The notes beneath the pieces were generated by a model. That model worked only from the letters and a program-made list of their open reading frames with translations, made no database searches and was not told where the DNA came from. Positions 1-5,139 of a stretch of 6,897 bases of DNA are shown here, piece by piece (position 1 is the stretch's first letter; the number at the start of each line of letters is the position of its first letter). The translations under genes and the position numbers were made by a program. Origin of the DNA: an uncultured Eubacteriales bacterium (GTDB lineage: Bacteria; Bacillota; Clostridia; Oscillospirales; Oscillospiraceae); NCBI GenBank assembly GCA_900555665.1, contig USLX01000083.1:1-6897 (forward strand), written 5' to 3'.

Positions 1-25
1 TATAAAGCCCTTCTAGGGCTTATTC

Positions 26-51
26 AAGCCTCCGGCTTAGCCGGAGGTTTT
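26..51 (+). terminator. Intrinsic terminator of an upstream gene outside the window
   Basis: CCTCCGGC (29-36) pairs perfectly with GCCGGAGG (40-47) around a TTA loop. A26, A27 and G28 can extend the stem with T48-T50, and a short TTTT run (48-51) follows. A weaker hairpin, AAGCCC/GGGCTT (5-10 with 16-21), sits just before it. The orientation of the T run suggests termination of + strand transcription entering from the left, although the gene it serves is not in the window. The T run is short, so efficiency is uncertain. Confidence 0.72.
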
Positions 52-70
52 GACTCTTTGGAGGGGGATT

Positions 71-200
71 GGGGTGCTCCCCGGCCCTCATCCGGCACTT
101 CGGGCCACCTTCCCCCAGGGGAAGGCTTTCCGCTGGGGCGGGGGCTCCCCCAGTCAGCCTTTGGCTGACAGCCCCCTCTTGAAGAGGGGGCCTTTGGTGC
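71..200. repeat. GC-rich mosaic of intergenic palindromes (dispersed-repeat-like)
   Basis: This non-coding stretch is a string of short inverted repeats: GGGG/CCCC (71-74 with 79-82), GGCCC/GGGCC (83-87 with 102-106), CCTTCCCC/GGGGAAGG (108-115 with 118-125), GTCAGCC/GGCTGAC (153-159 with 163-169, TTT loop) and GCCCCCTC/GAGGGGGC (171-178 with 184-191). No stem is followed by a real T run, so these are not ordinary terminators. From memory, blocks like CCACCTTCCCCCAGGGGAAG and GTCAGCCTTTGGCTGAC resemble multicopy intergenic elements in Oscillospiraceae genomes. Only one copy is visible here, so the dispersed nature is inferred. The boundaries are approximate, and no terminal inverted repeats or target duplication were found. 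Confidence 0.6.
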
Positions 201-221
201 GGGGTGGTTCCAGTTGTTTTT

Positions 222-252
222 GACCGGTCGATGGGTGTCGGCTGGTTTTTTT
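222..252 (+). terminator. Second terminator-like hairpin just before the pst promoter region
   Basis: Bases 223-232 pair with 237-246 around a GGGT loop: ten pairs, three of them G-T wobbles (226/243, 228/241, 232/237). A run of seven T (246-252) follows directly. Stem plus T run fits an intrinsic terminator for + strand read-through from the left, insulating the pst promoter. The T run also forms the start of the first TTTTAC repeat of the candidate Pho box, so the two signals overlap. The wobble pairs make the stem weaker than those at 26-51 or 6808-6843. Confidence 0.45.
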
Positions 253-289
253 ACGCCGATTTTACATTCGTGCGCTTTTGCATTTTACG
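249..289 (+). promoter_or_regulatory. Candidate Pho box (PhoB/PhoP binding repeats) upstream of pstS
   Basis: TTTTAC occurs at 249-254, 260-265 and 283-288. The first two are exactly 11 bases apart and the third lies 23 bases (about two turns) further on. The hexamers read TTTACG (250-255), TTTACA (261-266) and TTTACG (284-289). The known Bacillus PhoP site is TT(A/T/C)ACA-like hexamers repeated about every 11 bp, and E. coli PhoB boxes also repeat at 11 bp. The expected repeat around 272 is not recognisable. The location upstream of pstS, in an operon that encodes its own PhoB, supports the call. Binding itself is inferred. Confidence 0.6.
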
Positions 290-304
290 AGCGGGCGGTA
301 TGCT
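277..304 (+). promoter_or_regulatory. Possible pstS core promoter overlapping the Pho box
   Basis: TATGCT (299-304) is a 4/6 match to TATAAT and starts 10 bases after the last TTTTAC repeat, the geometry expected when a Pho box replaces the -35 element. A poor -35, TTTGCA (277-282), lies 16 bases upstream of it. Transcription would start near 311, leaving a leader of about 45 bases before the pstS start codon. CATAAC (305-310) is an alternative -10. A weak core promoter that needs an activator is plausible, but the exact hexamers are uncertain. Confidence 0.35.
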
Positions 305-356
305 CATAACCGTAGACAGGAAGTCAAAGAAATGAAATGCAAAGGAGAAATTCAAA

Positions 357-1277
357 ATGAAAAAGATCATTGCACTGCTGCTTGCGCTGACTTGCGCGCT
401 GGCGCTGTTTGCCGGCTGTGCAGCAAAGACCACTTCGAATGACACGGCTGCGGACACCTCCGCGGCAGACACCAAACAGGACGCAGCGGCCGACACGGCG
501 GCTTCCGATCCCAAGCAGGATGCGGCCCCGGCCAGCAAGGAACTTTCCGGCACGGTTGCGACCGACGGCTCCACCTCGATGGAGAAGGTCATCGGCGCAC
601 TGGGCGAAGCGTTCATGGCGGAAAACCCCAACGTGACGTTCACCTATAACCCGACCGGCTCCGGCTCCGGCATCCAGGCTGTGAGCGAAGGGCGCTGCGA
701 CATCGGCCTGTCCAGCCGCGCGCTGAAGGACGAAGAAAAGGCTTCCGGACTGAAGGAAACCGTGGTGGCTCTCGATGGCATTGCCATCATCGTGAACCCG
801 GAAAACCCCGTCTCGGACCTCGATGTTGAGACGATTGCGAAGATCTACACCGGCGAGATCACCAACTGGAAGGATGTTGGCGGCAACGACGCGGAGATCG
901 TGCTGATCGGCCGTGAAGCCGGCTCCGGCACGCGCGACGGCTTCGAGTCCATCACCGGCACCAAGGACGCCTGCCAGTACCGGCAGGAGCTGACCTCCAC
1001 CGGCGACGTGATCGCCACGGTTGCGCAGAATCCGGACGCCATCGGCTATGCCTCGCTCTCCGCAGTCAAGGACACCGTCAAGGCGCTGACCGTCGGCGGC
1101 GTGGCCCCGAGCGAAGAGACCGTGAAGGATGGCAGCTATGTGGTGCAGAGACCGTTCGTATTGGTCACGAAGGACGGCGAGGCCCTCAGCGAAGCGGCGC
1201 AGGCCTTCTATGACTACGCGCTGGATGCGGCCCAGGCGGAGCTGATCGGCAAGGCCGGTGCGGTTGCGGGGAACTAA
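357..1277 (+). CDS. pstS: Phosphate ABC transporter substrate-binding lipoprotein PstS
   Basis: This 306-residue protein captures inorganic phosphate outside the membrane and hands it to the PstC/PstA channel. A lipoprotein signal peptide (KK at 2-3, hydrophobic 4-19) ends in the lipobox LFAGC, making Cys21 the likely lipidated residue. Residues 22-63 form an Ala/Asp/Thr-rich linker with imperfect repeats (AADT at 31, 36 and 44; KQDAA at 40 and 53). The type 2 periplasmic-binding-protein fold runs from about 64 to 300. Phosphate-contact motifs typical of PstS are present: TDGSTSM (69-75), GSGSG (101-105), SSR (119-121), Asp140, and REAGSGTR (186-193). The ATG follows AAAGGAGA (341-348) by 8 bases. 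The gene is first in the operon, behind a candidate Pho box, and is separated from pstC by a terminator-like hairpin, which fits the usual excess of binding protein over permease. Its intact motifs leave little doubt about the family. Confidence 0.96.
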   Translation: MKKIIALLLALTCALALFAGCAAKTTSNDTAADTSAADTKQDAAADTAASDPKQDAAPASKELSGTVATDGSTSMEKVIGALGEAFMAENPNVTFTYNPTGSGSGIQAVSEGRCDIGLSSRALKDEEKASGLKETVVALDGIAIIVNPENPVSDLDVETIAKIYTGEITNWKDVGGNDAEIVLIGREAGSGTRDGFESITGTKDACQYRQELTSTGDVIATVAQNPDAIGYASLSAVKDTVKALTVGGVAPSEETVKDGSYVVQRPFVLVTKDGEALSEAAQAFYDYALDAAQAELIGKAGAVAGN

Positions 1278-1287
1278 AGCTTAGAAC

Positions 1288-1318
1288 AAGGAGGCGGCCT
1301 CCCATCGGCCGCCTTTTT
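1288..1318 (+). terminator. Intra-operon terminator/attenuator between pstS and pstC
   Basis: AGGCGGCC (1292-1299) pairs perfectly with GGCCGCCT (1307-1314) around a 7-base loop, followed by TTTTT (1314-1318). Weaker A-T and G-T pairs extend the base. It begins about 10 bases after the pstS stop, and the next gene starts 22 bases beyond its end with no obvious promoter between. The likely role is partial termination, or protection of the pstS mRNA 3' end, which raises PstS relative to the membrane and ATPase subunits. Partial rather than full termination is inferred from the operon layout. Confidence 0.82.
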
Positions 1319-1340
1319 GGCCGTATGTGAGGAAATTGTG

Positions 1341-2210
1341 ATGAAACGAGGAAAAAATCTGGTTGAGACCGTGATTCACGGAATCTTCCTGCTGTTTGGG
1401 CTGATCGCGGTCGGCTGCGTGCTGGTGATCACGGTTTATCTGGTACTATCCGGGATTCCGGCCATCCGGAAGATCGGGCTGATTCCGTTTTTATTCGGGA
1501 AGACCTGGGCGTCGACGGCGGCGGAGCCGCAGTACGGTATCCTGCCGTTCATTCTGACAAGTATCTACGGCACGGCGGGGGCCATCGTGCTCGGTGTGCC
1601 GGTGGGCTTTTTGACGGCGGTATACCTTGCCAAGCTTGCGCCAAAGGGCGTGAAGAGCGCGATGCAGGCGGCGGTGAGTTTGCTGGCGGGCATCCCGTCG
1701 GTGGTGTACGGCCTGGTCGGGATGCTGGTGCTGGTGCCCGGCATCCGCAAGGTGTTTCATCTGCCGGATGGCGCGAGCTTGCTGGCTGCGATCATCGTGC
1801 TGGCGGTGATGATTTTGCCGTCGATCATCAAGGTCTCGGTCACGGCGCTCGAGGCCGTGCCGCGCGAATATGAGGATGCGTCGCTGGCCCTCGGGGCCAC
1901 GCCCATCGAGACGTATTTCAAGGTGTCTGTCCCGGCGGCGAAGAGCGGCATTGCCGCGGCGGTCGTGCTCGGTGTGGGCCGCGCGATCGGCGAGGCCATG
2001 GCCGTCATGATGGTCTCGGGCAATGTGGCCAATATGCCGAGCCTGTTCCAGAGCGTCTGCTTCCTCACGACGGCGGTCGCCAGCGAGATGTCCTATTCCA
2101 GCGGCTTGCAGCGGCAGGCGCTGTTCTCCATCGCGCTGGTGCTGTTCCTGTTCATCATGCTCATCAATGCGGCGCTGAACTTTTTCCTGAAGCGCGGAAA
2201 GGAGCAATGA
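1341..2210 (+). CDS. pstC: Phosphate ABC transporter permease PstC
   Basis: The protein (289 residues from ATG 1341) is one of the two membrane subunits of the phosphate importer. Hydrophobic segments fit six membrane helices at roughly 13-37, 66-95, 108-132, 144-163, 204-225 and 260-282. The cytoplasmic EAA loop that docks on PstB is clear: EAVPREYEDASLALGA starts at residue 171. The Pst-permease motifs GIPSVVYGLVGM (from 117) and GRAIGEAM (213-220) are present. ATG 1341 is preferred because GAGGA (1329-1333) lies 7 bases upstream. An in-frame TTG at 1317 would add 8 residues but sits inside the T run of the attenuator hairpin and lacks a ribosome site. GTG 1338 is also in frame but worse spaced. 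The stop is one base before the pstA ATG, so the two are probably coupled. The length is typical of PstC. Confidence 0.95.
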   Translation: MKRGKNLVETVIHGIFLLFGLIAVGCVLVITVYLVLSGIPAIRKIGLIPFLFGKTWASTAAEPQYGILPFILTSIYGTAGAIVLGVPVGFLTAVYLAKLAPKGVKSAMQAAVSLLAGIPSVVYGLVGMLVLVPGIRKVFHLPDGASLLAAIIVLAVMILPSIIKVSVTALEAVPREYEDASLALGATPIETYFKVSVPAAKSGIAAAVVLGVGRAIGEAMAVMMVSGNVANMPSLFQSVCFLTTAVASEMSYSSGLQRQALFSIALVLFLFIMLINAALNFFLKRGKEQ

Positions 2211-2211
2211 C

Positions 2212-3063
2212 ATGCAGACGAAATTACCGCTCCGGCGGCGGGGGTATATCGGCGTGATGCGGACATTGATGTATGTTTCCGCGGGGCTGACAGCGGCGTT
2301 GGTGCTGTTTTTGATTGGCTACGTGCTTAGGCGCGGCGTGCCGAACATCACATGGGAGCTGCTCTCCACGGCGCCAAGCTATCTGGAGGATCGGATCGGC
2401 ATTTTGCCGGACATTTTGAACACGCTGTATCTGGTGATGGCAACGATTTTGTTTGTGCTGCCGCTTGGCGTGTGTGCGGCGATCTATTTGAATGAGTACG
2501 CGGCGAACAAAAAGGTTGTTGCGGCGATTGAATATGCGGCAGAGACGCTCTCGGGCATTCCGTCGATCATCTACGGCCTGGTCGGCATGCTGATCTTCTG
2601 CAAGAATGGTACGTCGCTGATTGCGGGGGCGTGGACGCTGACGATTATGAATCTGCCGACGGTGATGCGCACGACGCAGGAGAGCCTGAAAACCGTACCG
2701 CAGAGCTATCGCGAGGGCGCGTTCGGCCTCGGGGCCGGGAAGTGGCGCGTGATCCGGACGGTGGTCATGCCGGGGTGCGTAGACGGCGTGATCACAGGGT
2801 GCATCCTCTCTGTGGGACGCATTCTCGGCGAGTCGGCGGCGCTGCTGTTTACGGCGGGCTTTGCCCACGCGCTCAGCGGACTTTGGCGCGGACTGCACAG
2901 CGCGGGCGCGACGCTGACGGTGGCCCTTTATGTCTACGCGAAGGAACAGGGCGAGTTTGGCGTGGCGTTTGCCATTGCGGCCATCCTGATGGTGCTTGCA
3001 CTGCTCATCAATCTGGCGGCGAGTCTGGTATCCCGCTATTTCAGGAGGAAACAACAGCTATGA
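2212..3063 (+). CDS. pstA: Phosphate ABC transporter permease PstA
   Basis: The 283-residue protein is the second permease subunit and pairs with PstC to form the phosphate pathway. It starts with a basic stretch (KLPLRRR), then a first membrane helix at about 19-39. Further hydrophobic segments lie at about 64-94, 110-130, 135-151, 190-216 and 248-274. The EAA-type loop is at about 158-190 (ESLKTVPQSYREGAFGLGA, then P187). It shares GIPSIIYGLVGM (115-126) and GRILGES (202-208) with PstC, as expected for paralogous subunits. In the second motif, SAALLFTAG replaces the TAPLLFTAG I remember as common in PstA. The start is supported by AAAGGAG (2198-2204), which lies inside the end of pstC. The 3' end overlaps pstB by 4 bases (ATGA at 3060-3063). 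Nothing suggests truncation. Confidence 0.95.
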   Translation: MQTKLPLRRRGYIGVMRTLMYVSAGLTAALVLFLIGYVLRRGVPNITWELLSTAPSYLEDRIGILPDILNTLYLVMATILFVLPLGVCAAIYLNEYAANKKVVAAIEYAAETLSGIPSIIYGLVGMLIFCKNGTSLIAGAWTLTIMNLPTVMRTTQESLKTVPQSYREGAFGLGAGKWRVIRTVVMPGCVDGVITGCILSVGRILGESAALLFTAGFAHALSGLWRGLHSAGATLTVALYVYAKEQGEFGVAFAIAAILMVLALLINLAASLVSRYFRRKQQL

Positions 3064-3815
3064 ACAGCATTCTTTCCGCAAAACATCTGAATCTCTGGTA
3101 TGACAGCCATCAGGCGCTGACGGATATCTCCATCGAGATTCCGGAAAAGAGCATCACGGCGCTCATCGGGCCGTCGGGCTGCGGCAAGTCGACATTTTTA
3201 AAGACACTCGACCGAATGAACGATCTGGTGCCCGGCGTCAAGATCGAGGGCGACGTGACGTATCGGGGGCAGGACATCTACGCGCCCGGCACGGACGTCA
3301 ATGAGCTGCGGCGGCGGATCGGCATGGTCTTCCAGAAGCCGAATCCCTTCCCCATGAGCATCTACGACAATATTGCCTATGGTCCGCGGACGCATGGCGT
3401 GCGAAACCGGGCGAAGCTCGACGAGATTGTGGAGCGGTCACTTCAGGGCGCGGCCATCTGGGACGAGGTGAAGGACCGGCTGAAAAAGAACGCGCTGGGC
3501 CTCTCCGGAGGACAGCAGCAGAGGCTTTGCATTGCGCGGGCGCTGGCTGTGGAGCCGGAGGTGCTGCTCATGGACGAGCCGACGAGCGCGCTCGACCCGA
3601 TTTCAACCTCAAAGATCGAAGAACTGGCGATGGAGCTGAAGGAGAAGTATACGATCGTCATTGTCACGCACAACATGCAGCAAGCTGTCCGCATTTCGGA
3701 CAATACTGCCTTTTTCCTGCTGGGCGAGCTGGTGGAATACGGCGGGACGGAGCAGATTTTCTCCAATCCGCATGAGAAACGGACAGAAGATTACATCACG
3801 GGGAGGTTCGGATAA
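3060..3815 (+). CDS. pstB: Phosphate ABC transporter ATP-binding protein PstB
   Basis: The 251-residue cytoplasmic ATPase powers phosphate import; two copies bind the PstC/PstA pair. All ABC motifs are intact: Walker A GPSGCGKST (37-45), Q-loop Gln92 in the PstB-typical FQKPNPFPMS (91-100), signature LSGGQQQR (148-155), Walker B VLLMDEP (168-174) with catalytic Glu173, D-loop SALD (176-179) and switch His204 (VTHNM). The C-terminal GELVEYGGTEQIFSNP is also typical of PstB. The same frame stays open upstream through pstA to about 2631, but that part reads as a shadow of pstA. ATG 3060 has AGGAGG (3043-3048) upstream and begins exactly where PstB homology should. The start overlaps the pstA stop (ATGA), and the stop shares one base with the phoU start. 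Length and motifs match the family closely. Confidence 0.97.
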   Translation: MNSILSAKHLNLWYDSHQALTDISIEIPEKSITALIGPSGCGKSTFLKTLDRMNDLVPGVKIEGDVTYRGQDIYAPGTDVNELRRRIGMVFQKPNPFPMSIYDNIAYGPRTHGVRNRAKLDEIVERSLQGAAIWDEVKDRLKKNALGLSGGQQQRLCIARALAVEPEVLLMDEPTSALDPISTSKIEELAMELKEKYTIVIVTHNMQQAVRISDNTAFFLLGELVEYGGTEQIFSNPHEKRTEDYITGRFG

Positions 3816-4465
3816 TGAGAAGCCGGTTTGACGAGCAGCTGGGGCTGCTCAATCGTGAGCTGATCGAGATGGGGGCCCTCTGCGAGGAGGTCATTGCGTT
3901 GGCCGCCAAGGCGATGGGGGACGGCGATGTGGCGCTGGCCAGAAAGGTCGGGCCGCTGGACGCGGAAATTGATCGCAAGGAGCGCGACATTGAATCGCTC
4001 TGCCTGAAGCTGCTGCTTCAGCAACAGCCGGTCGCACGCGATTTGCGGCAGATCTCGGCGGCGCTGAAAATGATCACGGACATGGAGCGGATCGGCGATC
4101 AGGCCGAGGATATCGCTGAAATTGTCACCTTCCTGAGCGGACGTCACCCGGAAAACAGCGAACTGATGCGGGAAATGGCCCGCGCAACGATTAAAATGGT
4201 GACAGACAGTGTTGATGCTTTCGTAAAACATGATATACTGTTAGCAGAGCAGGTTGTGCGGGATGACGATGTGGTCGACCGGTATTTTGACCAGGTCAAG
4301 CGCCGCCTCATCGAAAAGATTGCGGCGGAGCCGGATGACGGCGAATACGCACTCGATCTGCTCATGATCGCCAAATATTTTGAGCGCATCGGGGATCACG
4401 CGACCAACATTGCCGAGTGGGTGATGTTTTCCGTGACGGGCGTGCATAAGGAGGATGAACGATGA
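3815..4465 (+). CDS. phoU: Phosphate signalling complex protein PhoU
   Basis: This 216-residue all-helical cytoplasmic protein is the negative regulator linking Pst transporter activity to the PhoR kinase, and it also restrains phosphate uptake. It shows the two tandem PhoU three-helix repeats (about 1-105 and 115-210). Each ends in the family's metal-binding acidic motif: ERIGDQAED (91-99) and ERIGDHATN (190-198). The N-terminal FDEQLGLLNRELIEMG is typical of PhoU. The start ATG shares its A with the pstB stop (TAATG) and follows GGGGAGG (3800-3806) at 8 bases. The stop overlaps the phoB start by 4 bases. Around 4205-4250 the gene becomes unusually AT-rich (codons GTA, AAA, ATA, TTA), coinciding with a promoter-like sequence. 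The position between transporter and regulator genes fits a relay between the two. The length is normal. Confidence 0.96.
   Translation: MRSRFDEQLGLLNRELIEMGALCEEVIALAAKAMGDGDVALARKVGPLDAEIDRKERDIESLCLKLLLQQQPVARDLRQISAALKMITDMERIGDQAEDIAEIVTFLSGRHPENSELMREMARATIKMVTDSVDAFVKHDILLAEQVVRDDDVVDRYFDQVKRRLIEKIAAEPDDGEYALDLLMIAKYFERIGDHATNIAEWVMFSVTGVHKEDER
4212..4239 (+). promoter_or_regulatory. Candidate internal extended -10 promoter for phoB-phoR inside phoU
   Basis: TTGATG (4212-4217, 4/6 to TTGACA) is separated by 16 bases from TATACT (4234-4239, 5/6 to TATAAT). TG precedes the -10 in extended -10 position (TGATATACT, 4231-4239). The segment is an AT-rich island in a GC-rich gene and sits about 220 bases before the phoB start. 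It could give phosphate-independent basal expression of the regulator pair. This is a sequence resemblance only; the residues encoded here (DAFVKHDILL) may themselves explain the composition. Confidence 0.4.
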
Positions 4466-5139
4466 TCTGGTGTGTGGAGGATGACGCCAGCATCCGCGAC
4501 ATTGAAGTATATGCCCTGCAGACGACGGGCTTTGCCGCGCGCGGCTTTGAGGACGGCACCAGCTTTTGGGAGGCCCTGCAGGGAGAAGAGCGACCGGAGC
4601 TGGTCGTGCTCGACGTGATGCTCCCGGGGGTGGACGGCATGGAGCTGCTGCGCCGGATGCGCGCGGACGCGCGCCTGGCGGAGATCCCCGTCGTCATGGC
4701 GACGGCCAAGGGCGCGGAATATGACAAGATCCAGGGGCTCGACCTTGGCGCGGACTACTATCTCACAAAACCCTTCGGGGTGATGGAGCTGGTGTCCTGC
4801 GTGAAGGCCGTGCTGCGGCGCGTCCAGCCGAGGGCTGTGGAGCATCTGCTCAAGGCGGACGGTCTGCTGGTCAATCTGGACGAGCACACGGTTTCGGTGG
4901 ACGGGGCGCGCGTGGAGCTGACCTACAAGGAGTTTGAGCTGCTGCGCCTGTTTCTCTCGCATCCCGGTGTCGCGTGGACACGGGAGAGGCTGATGGAGCA
5001 GGTCTGGGGGACGGATTATTGCGGCGAGACGCGAACCGTCGACATGCACATCCGCACGCTCCGGCAGAAGATTGCGCCCTATGGCGAACAGATCGAGACA
5101 ATTCGCAATGTGGGCTACCGCTGGGGGACGAGAGCATGA
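4462..5139 (+). CDS. phoB: PhoB/PhoP-type response regulator (OmpR family)
   Basis: The 225-residue transcription factor is phosphorylated by PhoR under phosphate limitation and should bind the Pho box before pstS. The receiver domain (1-118) has the acidic pocket EDD (6-8), phosphoacceptor Asp51 in LDVMLPGVDG (50-59), conserved Thr81, and Lys103 in LTKPF. The OmpR-type winged helix occupies about 126-223, with LTYKEFELLRLF (153-164), the recognition region ETRTVDMHIRTLRQKI (189-204) and the wing IRNVGYRW (214-221). The ATG overlaps the phoU stop (ATGA) and follows AAGGAGG (4448-4454) at 7 bases. The N-terminus is short (MIWCVEDD), with no extra upstream residues. It overlaps phoR by 4 bases. 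In Firmicutes the equivalent is often called PhoP. The regulon is inferred from context, as the domain layout alone is shared by many OmpR-family regulators. Confidence 0.93.
   Translation: MIWCVEDDASIRDIEVYALQTTGFAARGFEDGTSFWEALQGEERPELVVLDVMLPGVDGMELLRRMRADARLAEIPVVMATAKGAEYDKIQGLDLGADYYLTKPFGVMELVSCVKAVLRRVQPRAVEHLLKADGLLVNLDEHTVSVDGARVELTYKEFELLRLFLSHPGVAWTRERLMEQVWGTDYCGETRTVDMHIRTLRQKIAPYGEQIETIRNVGYRWGTRA

Noticed and set aside
222..229. GACCGGTC perfect palindrome as a separate repressor operator
   Set aside because: It is only 8 bases, and its bases are used by the longer hairpin 223-246 with its T run, which explains it better.
1..356. Riboswitch, CRISPR array or small RNA gene in the upstream region
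   Set aside because: The palindromes are mutually different and not evenly spaced as in a CRISPR array. I recognise no riboswitch core, and the hairpins are better explained as terminators and a repeat element.
251..643. A 130-codon - strand frame over the pstS start and promoter
   Set aside because: Its Ala/Ser-rich translation mirrors the repetitive PstS linker and it crosses the Pho-box region. No supporting ribosome site or family was seen.
1491..3054. Long - strand open frames opposite pstC (240 codons) and pstA (276 codons)
   Set aside because: Both are Arg/His/Gln-rich, low-complexity products with no ribosome site or recognisable family, lying opposite clearly coding permease genes. 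They are GC-driven shadows.
2631..3059. N-terminal extension of PstB by 143 residues
   Set aside because: The extension lies wholly within pstA in another frame and has shadow-like composition. The ATG at 3060 has AGGAGG upstream and matches the normal PstB length.
4974..5135. N-terminal extension of PhoR by 54 residues
   Set aside because: It lies in the phoB coding region in another frame. ATG 5136 overlaps the phoB stop and starts a normal basic-then-hydrophobic membrane N-terminus.
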